From Aquimarina sp. U1-2 (GTDB lineage: Bacteria > Bacteroidota > Bacteroidia > Flavobacteriales > Flavobacteriaceae): a stretch of 64,000 bases of DNA. Location of the stretch: NCBI RefSeq assembly GCF_017897595.1, contig NZ_JAGKIK010000007.1:124001-188000 (forward strand), given 5' to 3'. Made by a program: the position numbers and the translations under genes. Shown piece by piece: positions 53,562 through 63,266 of this stretch. Within the stretch, counting starts at the first letter, position 1. Every line of letters starts with the position of its first letter. Below the pieces are notes generated by a model, which was given only the letters and a program-made list of their open reading frames with translations, searched no databases and was not told the DNA's origin.

Positions 53562-55646
53562 TTATGGGGTTAGTTTATTTCGTAAAAATTCTTGTTGATT
53601 CCTTGATAAATCATCTTTTAAAACTACATATTTCTTTTTATATTTTTCATCTTTTAGCAATTTATCAAGAATTTTCCTGCAAGCATTTCGAAATCGCCAA
53701 TTGTAGTGTGTTGCGCCATCTACTAAATGAAGTAAGGTCGTATCAGAAAAAGCCTGTAAACTTTCGAGGTAAGAGAAAGCATGTTCACGAGCGCTAAAAT
53801 GATATGTAGGCGCTGTATATCCAGCGAGTTCGTTATAAAATTTTTGATGCTGATCTGTTTGATAATTTGGAGTACTTAACGCCAATACCAGCCAAAGTAT
53901 ACGAACATTCTTATTTCTAAAACCGATACTATTTTTGGTAGTTTCTAAATATTCTTCTCGTTTTTCAGGAAAATTAGCCCACAAATGATACAATGCAGGC
54001 TCGATCGTAGCGTATGAAGGATCCTTTAACAAGGTCTCGTATACTTTTTGCAAGTCCTTTGGTATCGTGCTCAATGTATTGGCAATAGCCTGCCGGATAA
54101 AAATATTATCTGTTGCAAAAGCTTTTTCATAAAGAGCAATAGCTTCTGGACCGGTTTCTCCGGCTAATTGATAAATAACTTCTTGACCAAGATATTCGTT
54201 AACCGGCGGTTTAAGGGTGTTTGAAAGTGCTCCCCATTTCCCTGCCATAGGTTGTGTGCGTTCTTGTGCCAGATTAAGGTAGTCTTTGATAAAAGTAGCC
54301 TGTGTTAATAACGCCAGAGCCTCTTTTGATGGAAACATTACATTTTCTAACCATAACTTTTTGAAATTACTCAAATCCTGACCACTTACCTCTGCAGCGA
54401 TATTTATGAAATCATTAGTTGTAACATTTTGAAATTTGTAGCTTTCGAGATAGTTATGAATGGTAATTTTAAAACTGGTATCTCCTATCAAATCTCTTAA
54501 TGCATACAATGCCCAGGCCCCTCTTTGATAAAAGGTTAACGAACTCGCTGTGGGATCTAAAAGTGCAGTAGCATTCTTCGTTTTTGAAAGTGCTGTAAGT
54601 TGTTCTGCACTCTCATAGTATTTGAATAAGAAATAATCCTCTCCAAATATTTCTCGTTCTGCCAGTAATGCATAATACGTAGCGAAACCTTCTTGTAACC
54701 AATGATGTTTTCCTTCTGTTTCGGTGACTAGATTTCCAAACCATTGATGTGCCAATTCATGAGCATTCACATTGATATAATTTCTATCGACAAAGGCTTG
54801 CTCATCGATTAGGAAGGCATCAGAAAAAATGGTAGTCCCTGTATTCTCCATGCCTGCATACAAAAAGTCTTTCACAGGGACTTGCTTATAATTTTGCCAG
54901 GGATATGCAAATCCTATTTCCTTTTCTAGGTAATCGAAGATCCGCTTACTATGCCTGTACGTAGATTCAAATTTGTTTTTTTCTTCAGGATAATAGTACA
55001 AGAGTAGAGGCGTCCCATTTGTAGAAGTCTCAATAACTTTTTCGTATTTACCAATTACTAATGCTATCAAATAACTACTCATAGGGTCTTTCATATCATA
55101 CACCCATCGTTGTATGGAATCGTTAACCGAGGTGGTTTTTTGAAGCTTTCCATTCGCTATAACTTCGTACCCTTTGTAATAATCTATAGTAAGATCAAAC
55201 TCAACTTTCTCGTTCATATCATCAAAACTTGGTAACCAGTTCGAGGTATACTTGCCCTGCCCTTGCGTCCATATCTGATCATTTCCCCAATAATCCTCGA
55301 GAAAATACAAAGCCTTTGTAGGAGTTGCTGTAAATTGGATATCGATAATGTGATCTGTACCTGCTGTAAACGTTGATGGGATAGTAATCTTTTTACTGTC
55401 GTACTCGTATTTAACGTTCTGGTCATTTAAAAGTACCTCTTCAATAGACATGTTTTGTGCGTCGATATAGACAGATTTTGATTCTTTCAAAACCTTGAAA
55501 GCATACTTCACCCCTCCTATTACTTTCTTCGTCTTCGCATCAATAGTAACCTCAACTTGTCCTTTTAAAAAATCAAAATTTTCTATTTGCTGGGCGATAC
55601 TTCCAAAGGAAATACACCATAAAAAAACATACAAAATACTTCTCAT
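53562..55646 (-). CDS. M1-family aminopeptidase
   Basis: 694 residues with a signal peptide (MRSILYVFLWCISFGSIAQ), so periplasmic or secreted. An N-terminal beta domain, then the thermolysin-like catalytic domain: the exopeptidase signature GMEN (265-268), zinc site HELAHQWFGN (296-305) and the third ligand Glu in WLQEGFATYY (about 319). The C-terminal half (about 430-694) is a helical HEAT-like domain. Upstream on the minus strand a TAAATTTG box lies at 55702-55709. Confidence 0.93.
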   Translation of the reverse strand: MRSILYVFLWCISFGSIAQQIENFDFLKGQVEVTIDAKTKKVIGGVKYAFKVLKESKSVYIDAQNMSIEEVLLNDQNVKYEYDSKKITIPSTFTAGTDHIIDIQFTATPTKALYFLEDYWGNDQIWTQGQGKYTSNWLPSFDDMNEKVEFDLTIDYYKGYEVIANGKLQKTTSVNDSIQRWVYDMKDPMSSYLIALVIGKYEKVIETSTNGTPLLLYYYPEEKNKFESTYRHSKRIFDYLEKEIGFAYPWQNYKQVPVKDFLYAGMENTGTTIFSDAFLIDEQAFVDRNYINVNAHELAHQWFGNLVTETEGKHHWLQEGFATYYALLAEREIFGEDYFLFKYYESAEQLTALSKTKNATALLDPTASSLTFYQRGAWALYALRDLIGDTSFKITIHNYLESYKFQNVTTNDFINIAAEVSGQDLSNFKKLWLENVMFPSKEALALLTQATFIKDYLNLAQERTQPMAGKWGALSNTLKPPVNEYLGQEVIYQLAGETGPEAIALYEKAFATDNIFIRQAIANTLSTIPKDLQKVYETLLKDPSYATIEPALYHLWANFPEKREEYLETTKNSIGFRNKNVRILWLVLALSTPNYQTDQHQKFYNELAGYTAPTYHFSAREHAFSYLESLQAFSDTTLLHLVDGATHYNWRFRNACRKILDKLLKDEKYKKKYVVLKDDLSRNQQEFLRNKLTP

Positions 55647-55701
55647 AGTATAATTTGATCAAATGTTCTGCCAAAATAACGAATTTAGCATGTTAATGTG
55701 G

Positions 55702-55743
55702 CAAATTTATGGTTGAACTATTTTCTAATTAATGCTATATTCG
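55702..55743. promoter_or_regulatory. Divergent promoter region of M1 peptidase and recG
   Basis: Minus strand: TAAATTTG (an exact TAnnTTTG match) at 55702-55709, 55 nt before the peptidase ATG. Plus strand: TTG at 55713-55715, then a 20-nt spacer and TATATTCG (one mismatch) at 55736-55743, only 5 nt before the recG ATG. Confidence 0.45.
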
Positions 55744-55748
55744 TCTTA

Positions 55749-57851
55749 ATGAATCCGAATATTCTACAGACACCCATTGATTATCTAAAAGGCGTAGGAC
55801 CTGCCCGGGCAGATGTTCTACGATCAGAATTAGGAATCCATACCTATCAGGATTTGATACATCTTTTTCCGAACAGATATCTGGATAAAACACAATATTA
55901 TAAGATTAATCAATTACAACGCACCTCTGCCGAGGTTCAAATCGTAGGCAAAATTATTAATATCAAAACTGTAGCGCAAAAACGAGGAAAACGTCTCGTT
56001 GCCAAATTCATTGACAATACAGGGGAAATGGAATTGGTCTGGTTTAGAGGGCACAAATGGATACGCGAAAACTTAAAGCTCAATACTCCATATGTTATCT
56101 TCGGAAAAACAAAATATTACAATGGGTATAGCATGCCGCATCCTGAAATGGAATTGCTTGAAGAGCATGAAAAAAATCTACGAACAGCCATGCAACCCAT
56201 ATACCCTTCTACAGAGAAGCTTTCTAACAAAGGAGTTACTAATCGAGCGGTCATAAAAATGATGCAACAATTATTTATGGAGACAAAAGTTCGGTTTTAT
56301 GATACCCTTGCCGAAGATATCGTTTCTGAATTGAAATTAATTTCAAAAAGTGAGGCCATTTTTAATATTCACTTTCCTAAAAGCCAGGAACTTTTGGCCA
56401 AAGCACAGTACCGTCTTAAATTTGAAGAACTATTTTATATACAGCTACAACTGATTACAAAAAAAATACTACGAAAACAAAAAATTAAAGGTTTTCCATT
56501 CACTGAAGTCGGAACCTATTTTAACTCTTTTTATCAGAACCATTTGCCATTTGATTTGACCAATGCTCAAAAAAAGGTTATTAAAGAGATTAGAAATGAC
56601 ATAGGCAGTAGTGCTCAAATGAACAGATTATTGCAAGGTGATGTAGGTTCGGGCAAGACCATTGTAGGTTTGATGACCATGCTTCTTGCCATCGATAATG
56701 GTTTTCAGGCTTGTTTAATGGCGCCTACTGCTATTTTGGCCAATCAACATTATAAGGGAATACTAGAATTAACTAAAGATTTGAAAATAAACGTAAAATT
56801 GCTCATGGGCAGTTCTACGACAAAAGAACGTCGACTCATTCATGAAGAGTTAGAGAATGGATCGTTACATATACTCATCGGCACACATGCAGTTTTAGAA
56901 GATAAGGTAAAATTTCATAATTTGGGACTTGCTATCATAGACGAACAGCATCGATTTGGTGTAGCACAACGATCAAAGTTATGGCATAAAAACAGGTATC
57001 CACCACATATTTTAGTGATGACAGCAACCCCTATTCCCAGAACTTTGGCAATGAGTTTGTACGGAGATCTCGATATTTCTGTAATCGATGAGTTACCGCC
57101 CGGAAGAAAATCAATTAAAACCGTACATCGATATGATAGCAATCGCCTTCAGGTTTTTAAATTTATAGCCGATGAAATCAAAAAAGGGAGACAAATTTAT
57201 ATGGTTTATCCGCTAATCGAAGAATCTGAAGCTCTGGATTACAAAGATTTGATGGATGGGTATGAAAGTGTTGCGCGGTCGTTTCCTGCGCCAGAGTATC
57301 AAATATCAATTGTACATGGTAAAATGAAACCCGCAGCAAAAGATTATGAGATGGAGCGCTTTGTAAAAGGCGAAACGCAAATCATGGTGGCCACTACTGT
57401 GATTGAAGTTGGAGTTAATGTACCCAATGCCAGTGTCATGATTATCGAAAGTGCCGAGCGATTTGGGCTATCACAGTTGCATCAACTTCGTGGTCGTGTA
57501 GGGCGAGGAGCCAAGCAAAGTTATTGTATTTTGATGACTGGTCATAAATTATCGTCAGACAGTAAAACCAGATTAGAAACCATGGTGCGCACCAATGACG
57601 GTTTTGATATTGCCGAGGTTGATTTAAAATTGCGAGGGCCCGGAGATATTATGGGAACTCAACAGAGCGGTGTTCTAAATTTGAAAATTGCCGATATTGT
57701 TAGAGATAATGATATTCTAAAAACAGCGCGATACTATGCTATGAAAGTTTTAAATGAAGATCCTACGTTGTCTTTAGAAAAAAATAAAGTCTTGAATTAC
57801 ACCTATCAACAAATGGCGAAATATAAAAATATATGGAATTATATCAGCTGA
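55749..57851 (+). CDS. recG: ATP-dependent DNA helicase RecG
   Basis: 700 residues from ATG 55749 (MNPNILQTPIDYLKGVGPARAD, the usual RecG opening); an in-frame ATG 17 codons upstream would lie beyond the promoter-like box. RecG regresses stalled forks and processes branched DNA. An N-terminal wedge/OB domain, then Walker A GDVGSGKTIVG (about 297), IIDEQHRFGVAQR (about 393), VMTATPIPRTLAMS, and the C-terminal helicase lobe with VGVNVPNASVMIIE and QLRGRVGRG. Full length. Confidence 0.95.
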   Translation: MNPNILQTPIDYLKGVGPARADVLRSELGIHTYQDLIHLFPNRYLDKTQYYKINQLQRTSAEVQIVGKIINIKTVAQKRGKRLVAKFIDNTGEMELVWFRGHKWIRENLKLNTPYVIFGKTKYYNGYSMPHPEMELLEEHEKNLRTAMQPIYPSTEKLSNKGVTNRAVIKMMQQLFMETKVRFYDTLAEDIVSELKLISKSEAIFNIHFPKSQELLAKAQYRLKFEELFYIQLQLITKKILRKQKIKGFPFTEVGTYFNSFYQNHLPFDLTNAQKKVIKEIRNDIGSSAQMNRLLQGDVGSGKTIVGLMTMLLAIDNGFQACLMAPTAILANQHYKGILELTKDLKINVKLLMGSSTTKERRLIHEELENGSLHILIGTHAVLEDKVKFHNLGLAIIDEQHRFGVAQRSKLWHKNRYPPHILVMTATPIPRTLAMSLYGDLDISVIDELPPGRKSIKTVHRYDSNRLQVFKFIADEIKKGRQIYMVYPLIEESEALDYKDLMDGYESVARSFPAPEYQISIVHGKMKPAAKDYEMERFVKGETQIMVATTVIEVGVNVPNASVMIIESAERFGLSQLHQLRGRVGRGAKQSYCILMTGHKLSSDSKTRLETMVRTNDGFDIAEVDLKLRGPGDIMGTQQSGVLNLKIADIVRDNDILKTARYYAMKVLNEDPTLSLEKNKVLNYTYQQMAKYKNIWNYIS

Positions 57852-58131
57852 TCTATCATAAGTCGTTCAGTGATTCGTTATTAATTTAACTGGCTTGCAC
57901 TTTTTCTATTTGCTAAAAAATACTTTTTTGCACTTATGTTTTTATAATTAGCGTATTATGAAACCCTCATAGAGGGATTGGATATGGCAAGGTAATCGCC
58001 TCTACAAAAGGACATGAATTAAAGATGGAATCGTAAGTCCAAGGAAATATCAATGAATTTTATACAAAGTATTGATAATCAATTTTTAAATTAGTTTTAT
58101 TTGTATGAGATAATTACTAAAATTCAAACGT

Positions 58132-58590
58132 ATGAAAATAACAATTTTACTAAGTATTACCTTATTTTTAAGTGCTAATCTACTTGTAGCACAGCATCTG
58201 GAAGAGCAAGAATGGGCTAAACTTTCGGAATACATTGCATCTGGAAATATAAAAAAATTTGAAGACGACCTTGCCGCTAAAAACTTTACGAAAGCTGAAG
58301 ATACAAACGGTAATTATACGTTTTATAACTGGAAGAATACAGAGCCGTTTTATTATGGCGTTCGGGTAAACAAAGCCTCTAAACAAGTGACCTATATGAC
58401 AAATGATCAGCAGTATGTTTTAAAATTGTTATCTCGTTTTCTGTCTGAATATACATTGATCAATTCTGATCAAAAAGACACGACATCTAGAACTCATATT
58501 TTTCAATCTTCTGAAAATACTATTGCCATAAAACTTGATTTGTCTACCAATAAAGGAACACACTTGCTTTTTGCCAAGACAAAATCTTGA
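58132..58590 (+). CDS. Small secreted hypothetical protein
   Basis: 152 residues with a clear signal peptide (MKITILLSITLFLSANLLVAQ). The mature part mixes helix (EEQEWAKLSEYIASGNIKKFEDDL) and beta strands (NYTFYNWKNTEPFYYGVRVN, HIFQSSENTIAIKLDL). No family recognised. It is a single gene after about 280 bp of empty sequence following recG. Confidence 0.65.
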   Translation: MKITILLSITLFLSANLLVAQHLEEQEWAKLSEYIASGNIKKFEDDLAAKNFTKAEDTNGNYTFYNWKNTEPFYYGVRVNKASKQVTYMTNDQQYVLKLLSRFLSEYTLINSDQKDTTSRTHIFQSSENTIAIKLDLSTNKGTHLLFAKTKS

Positions 58591-58635
58591 GGTATTACTA
58601 TATATTCGCTTTACAATATCGATTTTTCACTTTAA

Positions 58636-59151
58636 ATGATGAATGAAAAAATTCTTGAAACCGAAAGACTTCTATTAGAAAAAGCCTCGATAAACGATTC
58701 TAAATTTTTCTTTGAATTGTTGAATAGTCCAAATTGGATTGAACATATTGGTGACAGAGGAATTAAAAGTGAGACTCATGCTATTACTTATATCAAAAAG
58801 AGCTTACTTACTTCGTATAGCAGTAAAGGATACGGTCTGTATAAAGTATCGTTAAAAAACACGCAAGCACCAATAGGTATTTGTGGATTCGTAAAACGAG
58901 AGTACTTAAAAAATCCCGATATTGGATTTGCTATTCTACCCGATTACGAAGGCAAAGGATATATGACAGAAATTGCTATAGCAACTTTAGCGTATGGAAA
59001 ATCTAACTTAGGTATACATCCGATTTACGCAATAACGACTGCCGAAAATAGTAGATCATGTATGCTTCTTACTAAAATAGGTCTTTCAGAAATTGGAAAA
59101 ATTCAGCCACCGGATAGTAAGATCAAGTTTTTATTATTCTCTAATGAGTAA
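58636..59151 (+). CDS. GNAT acetyltransferase (RimJ-like)
   Basis: 171 residues. Typical RimJ/RimL-type N-acetyltransferase: ILETERLLLEKASINDSKFFF at the start, GICGFVKREY in the middle and an acetyl-CoA loop near FAILPDYEGKGYMTEIA (about 98-114), then TTAENSRSCMLLTKIGLSE. The start may be either of two adjacent ATG codons. The substrate, probably a small molecule or protein N-terminus, is unknown. Confidence 0.85.
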   Translation: MMNEKILETERLLLEKASINDSKFFFELLNSPNWIEHIGDRGIKSETHAITYIKKSLLTSYSSKGYGLYKVSLKNTQAPIGICGFVKREYLKNPDIGFAILPDYEGKGYMTEIAIATLAYGKSNLGIHPIYAITTAENSRSCMLLTKIGLSEIGKIQPPDSKIKFLLFSNE

Positions 59152-59213
59152 ACTACTTCGAAGTCTGGCGATTTTCTGTACTATTTCTTTCGTTTTGTAT
59201 AACAGATAAATTC

Positions 59214-59720
59214 CTAGGATGGTCTTCTTAATCCATAAATCCACTCATCTTCATATTCACCAAATTTAAATAATGTCTTCGTAAATTTAGCTTCTAATAC
59301 AAAACCTGTTTTTTCGAGTACTTTTTGAGAGGCTAAATTACTCCCGAATGATCTGGCAAATATCCTATCAACATTAGACAGGTGTTCAAATCCGTAAACT
59401 ACTATTTGTTGAATAGCGCTAGAAATGATTCCGTTGCCCCAATACGGTTCTGCAAGCCAATAGCCAAGTTCTGCATTTCTACAATGGATATCGTCTTGTG
59501 GATGCAGACCTATGCCTCCACAGGCTTCATTGTTGATGACAATGGCAAAAATATAATGCGTAGATTTTTGTGTAGCGAAGGCTATAAAATTTTCTCCATC
59601 TTGTTTTGTATAAGGATATGGAAATTTATCAGATAGATTTCTGGCAATCTTGTAGTTATTGGCATATCGTACCAAATTTTTCAAATCTCCTTGTTTCCAG
59701 GGTCGGAGTATAAATTTCAT
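59214..59720 (-). CDS. GNAT acetyltransferase (RimJ/RimL-like)
   Basis: 168 residues, convergent with the GNAT gene before it but not a close copy. LRPWKQGDLKNLVRYANN opening, GGIGLHPQDDIHCRNAELGYWLAEPYWGNGI carrying the acetyl-CoA loop (about 70-100), and GSNLASQKVLEKTGFVLEA. It lacks the QxxGxG version of the loop but has a WGNGI equivalent. Substrate unknown. Confidence 0.87.
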   Translation of the reverse strand: MKFILRPWKQGDLKNLVRYANNYKIARNLSDKFPYPYTKQDGENFIAFATQKSTHYIFAIVINNEACGGIGLHPQDDIHCRNAELGYWLAEPYWGNGIISSAIQQIVVYGFEHLSNVDRIFARSFGSNLASQKVLEKTGFVLEAKFTKTLFKFGEYEDEWIYGLRRPS

Positions 59721-59765
59721 TTTCGTCAGATTATCAAATTCATCTACGTTTATTTTGAAGGTATG

Positions 59766-59790
59766 TTAAACCCGTATTACGTATAATAAA
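59766..59790. repeat. Possible solitary AACCCG-type repeat end
   Basis: TTAAACCCGTATTACGTATAATA resembles the left ends of the elements at 33136 and 52441 but has no inverted partner nearby. Weak match. Confidence 0.25.
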
Positions 59791-59834
59791 ATCTCTTACG
59801 GCTTAAGATACCTTGAAAAACAAACGCTCTATAT

Positions 59835-61022
59835 TCATTTAGAAATCAAGGCATACGACTGCTGTGCGATCTCTAGTTCTTCATTTGTAGGAATGACTAA
59901 CACGTTTACCCGTGAAGAAGAAGAACTGATATCCCGAATTTCTTTTGATCGGATCTTATTTTTTTCTGAGTCCATTTCAATACCCAAAAAATCCAATTCT
60001 TTACAAACTAAACTTCGTATGTGGTCAGAATTTTCTCCTATTCCGGCAGTAAACACAATAGCGTCAAGACCATTCATAACAGCCGCGTAACTACCAATAA
60101 ACTTTTGGATGCGATATGCATTCATGGTTAAGGCTAATTTACAGTTGCGATCTCCTTCATTAGCTTTTGCTTCAATATCCCTTAAATCGCTGTATCCCGT
60201 AAGCCCCAGCATCCCACTATTTTTCTGCAAAATACGATATACTTCATCTACAGTATAGCCTAGGGCATTGATCATATAGAAAATAACGGCAGGATCTATA
60301 TCCCCGGATCTGGTTCCCATAATTAATCCATTCATGGGCGCAAAACCTAAAGTATGATCTATACTTTTACCGTTTTTTACCGCGGTCATACTACACCCAT
60401 TACCCAAATGAATGGTTATGATTTTGCTGTGCTCCCGATTCAAATATTGAATAGCCTTTGCCGCTACATATTTATGACTTGTCCCATGAAAACCATAGAG
60501 TCTTATATGGTGCTGGTCTAAAAATGTATTCGGAATCGCATACTTATAGGCTTTAACCGGTATGGTTTGATGAAAAGCAGTATCAAAAACAGCAATTTGC
60601 TTAGCTTCAGAAAATATAGCTTCTGCAACCAAAATACCTTGAAGATTTGCTGGATTATGTAACGGGGCAAGAGATGAAAGTTCTTCAATTTTTTGCTTCA
60701 CCTCTTCGGTTATGATCACAGTATCGGCATACGCATTTCCCCCATGAACTACTCTATGTCCCACCATCTGGATATCTGAAGCAGACGCTACAACACCTAC
60801 GCGATCACTCATAATATATGCTGCTACAAGTTCCAGCCCTTGCTTATGTGTTTTAATAGCCAATGTTTTTTCAAACGCTCCTTTACCCGATGTATAGGTT
60901 ATTTGTGAGTCGTTTAGCCCAATTCGCTCGACCAGGCCAGAGCAAATAACTTGTGCCTCTGGCATTTTGAATAACTGAAACTTAATTGAAGAACTTCCAG
61001 AGTTTAATACTAGTATTTGCAT
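59835..61022 (-). CDS. ackA: Acetate kinase
   Basis: 395 residues. Converts acetyl phosphate and ADP to acetate and ATP, and the reverse. The opening LVLNSGSSSIKFQLF, GHRVVHGG (about 91-98), GFHGTSHKY (about 174), MGTRSGDIDPAV (about 236-247) and FTAGIGENS near the C-terminus are all in place. It lies 24 nt after pta on the same strand, so pta-ackA is one operon. The short linker suggests shared expression. Confidence 0.97.
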   Translation of the reverse strand: MQILVLNSGSSSIKFQLFKMPEAQVICSGLVERIGLNDSQITYTSGKGAFEKTLAIKTHKQGLELVAAYIMSDRVGVVASASDIQMVGHRVVHGGNAYADTVIITEEVKQKIEELSSLAPLHNPANLQGILVAEAIFSEAKQIAVFDTAFHQTIPVKAYKYAIPNTFLDQHHIRLYGFHGTSHKYVAAKAIQYLNREHSKIITIHLGNGCSMTAVKNGKSIDHTLGFAPMNGLIMGTRSGDIDPAVIFYMINALGYTVDEVYRILQKNSGMLGLTGYSDLRDIEAKANEGDRNCKLALTMNAYRIQKFIGSYAAVMNGLDAIVFTAGIGENSDHIRSLVCKELDFLGIEMDSEKNKIRSKEIRDISSSSSRVNVLVIPTNEELEIAQQSYALISK

Positions 61023-61046
61023 AACTTAACTCATCTAGATTTTAAA

Positions 61047-63140
61047 TTATAATCCCTGTGCTTGAATTGCAGTAATGATAACAGTATTGTATACATCATC
61101 TACAGTACAACCTCTACTTAGATCATTAACCGGTTTATTGAGGCCTTGTAACATTGGCCCAATCGCCAAGGCACCTGTTTCTCGTTGAACAGCTTTATAC
61201 GTATTATTTCCTGTATTCAGATCTGGAAATATTAACACACTAGCTTGGCCTGCAACTTCAGAATCAGGAAGTTTACTTTTTCCTACCCTTAAATCGACTG
61301 CGGCATCATATTGAATAGGTCCTTCTACCTTAAGATCTGGTCGTTCGCGATTTACAATAGCAGTAGCTGCTCTTACCACCTCAACGTCGGCTCCTTTTCC
61401 TGATGCCCCCGATGAATATGATAACATGGCTACTTTGGGTTCTATGCCAAAAGCAATGGCTGACTCTGAAGATGATATCGCAATTTCAGCCAATTCTTCT
61501 GCATTAGGATTTGGATTAATGGCACAATCACCAAATACCGAAACACGGTCTTCTAAACACATAAAAAATACAGATGATACTACCTTAACACCTGGTTTCG
61601 TTTTAATAAATTGTAATGCTGGTCTAATGGTGTGTTGTGTAGTATGTACTGCCCCAGAAACCATACCGTCTGCATGGCCTTTGTAGATCATCATAGTTCC
61701 AAAATATGAAACATCTGCCATCATATCCCGAGCCATGTCCATATTTACATTTTTGTGTTTACGTAATTCGTAAAATGTTTCTACATAATCCTCATAGTGA
61801 GGTGACGTTGTTGGAGAAACAATATGCACTTTGTTAAAATCAATAGAAATATCAAGTTGTGTGGCTTTATTTTTTATCTTTTTCTCATCTCCGATTAACG
61901 TGATATCCACCACATCTGATACGAGAAGTCTAGAAGTTGCCCAAAGAATTCTCTCATCAGAACCTTCTGGCAATACAATATGTTTTTTATGCTGAAGTGC
62001 TCTTCGAAGCAAATTATACTGAAACATTCGTGGCGTTAATCCATCTGATTTGAACGTTACCAAACGATTAGCCAGATCATCTTCGTTCACGTATTTGGCA
62101 AAAGTGCTGATCGAAGTAGTAATCTTTGGTAAATTATCCAAATAGATTTTGGATTTGATTGCTCCTATTTGGTTGGTAATGGCAAAGGTGCCACTAGCTA
62201 CAGATATAATCGGAAATGAAAGAGAAACCCCTTCAATAAGTTCAAGAATAGGTTTTTCTGGAATGATGCCACCCGTAAGAATCATTCCCGAGATTTTGGG
62301 ATAATTGTCTGATATGTTAGCTTGTAATACCCCTAAAATAATATCAGCTCTATCCCCTGGAGTGATGACAAGACTGTTTTCCTTAAGATGAGTAAGATAG
62401 TTACGCAATTGCATGGCTCCCACTCCAAAACTACCCGCTTGATTATTGATATATTCTTTTCCAAAGAGTATCGTTCCATTCAACTCCTTCACAATTTCTT
62501 TGACTGTTGGGTTGATTAACGAATCTAATTTTGGTATTATAATTTGATCGACATGATCTTCAAATGTTTGTTGAAATAAGCGCGCTAACTCTTTTTCGTT
62601 TCCTGGTATCACTTTATTAGCAAATACAGCCAGCACCTCGACGTCTTTACTAAGAAATGTATCATACGCAAGCTTTATATTACCAACAATATCTTCATTT
62701 TTTTTATCAATCCCACTCGCGATCAAAATTGCCGGAATGCCCAGATTTTTTGCAATAATTACGTTGATATCAAATTCTATAATACTACCTTCATCAGAAA
62801 AATCTGTTCCTTCTACCAGGATGAAATCGAATTTCTCTTCAAGTCTCTTGAACTTACGTATAATTTCATCAATAATCTCACCTGATTTTCCTTCGTTGTA
62901 TTTTTGAAGTATTTCACTTCTGGTAAAAGCATATGCATTTTTAAAATTAATATCCAATTCGAAAAAAGAGATCACGGTATTAATATGATTATCGACTTCT
63001 CCTTCGCTGGGATCGTCAATAATAGGTCTAAAGTACCCTACTTTGGCAATTTTGCCAAGCAGCATTCGCATCATTCCTAAAACTACAATAGACTTTCCAC
63101 TATTAGGTTCAATAGTTGCAATATAAACAGCTTTACTCAT
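61047..63140 (-). CDS. pta: Phosphate acetyltransferase, long form
   Basis: 697 residues. Exchanges acetyl-CoA and phosphate for acetyl phosphate and CoA. The three-domain long form: an N-terminal P-loop, BioD-like domain (about 1-200, EPNSGKSIVVLG), a DRTGG domain (about 215-325, RADIILG, GMILTGG) and the catalytic PTA/PTB domain (about 370-697), with HIVLPEGSDERIL, SVFGDCAINPNPNAEELAEIA and PMLQGLNKPVNDLSRG. First gene of the pta-ackA operon. The N-terminal domain is regulatory in E. coli. Confidence 0.97.
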   Translation of the reverse strand: MSKAVYIATIEPNSGKSIVVLGMMRMLLGKIAKVGYFRPIIDDPSEGEVDNHINTVISFFELDINFKNAYAFTRSEILQKYNEGKSGEIIDEIIRKFKRLEEKFDFILVEGTDFSDEGSIIEFDINVIIAKNLGIPAILIASGIDKKNEDIVGNIKLAYDTFLSKDVEVLAVFANKVIPGNEKELARLFQQTFEDHVDQIIIPKLDSLINPTVKEIVKELNGTILFGKEYINNQAGSFGVGAMQLRNYLTHLKENSLVITPGDRADIILGVLQANISDNYPKISGMILTGGIIPEKPILELIEGVSLSFPIISVASGTFAITNQIGAIKSKIYLDNLPKITTSISTFAKYVNEDDLANRLVTFKSDGLTPRMFQYNLLRRALQHKKHIVLPEGSDERILWATSRLLVSDVVDITLIGDEKKIKNKATQLDISIDFNKVHIVSPTTSPHYEDYVETFYELRKHKNVNMDMARDMMADVSYFGTMMIYKGHADGMVSGAVHTTQHTIRPALQFIKTKPGVKVVSSVFFMCLEDRVSVFGDCAINPNPNAEELAEIAISSSESAIAFGIEPKVAMLSYSSGASGKGADVEVVRAATAIVNRERPDLKVEGPIQYDAAVDLRVGKSKLPDSEVAGQASVLIFPDLNTGNNTYKAVQRETGALAIGPMLQGLNKPVNDLSRGCTVDDVYNTVIITAIQAQGL

Positions 63141-63266
63141 TTAAATCGGTTTATGGCAAAGATACACCAATACGCAATGGCACACGACAAACAGCTAAAA
63201 ATTCATTACTTTTTTTTATATTCTGAAATAAGGTCACTAACCGAAATCATCTAGTACCAAATTGAC

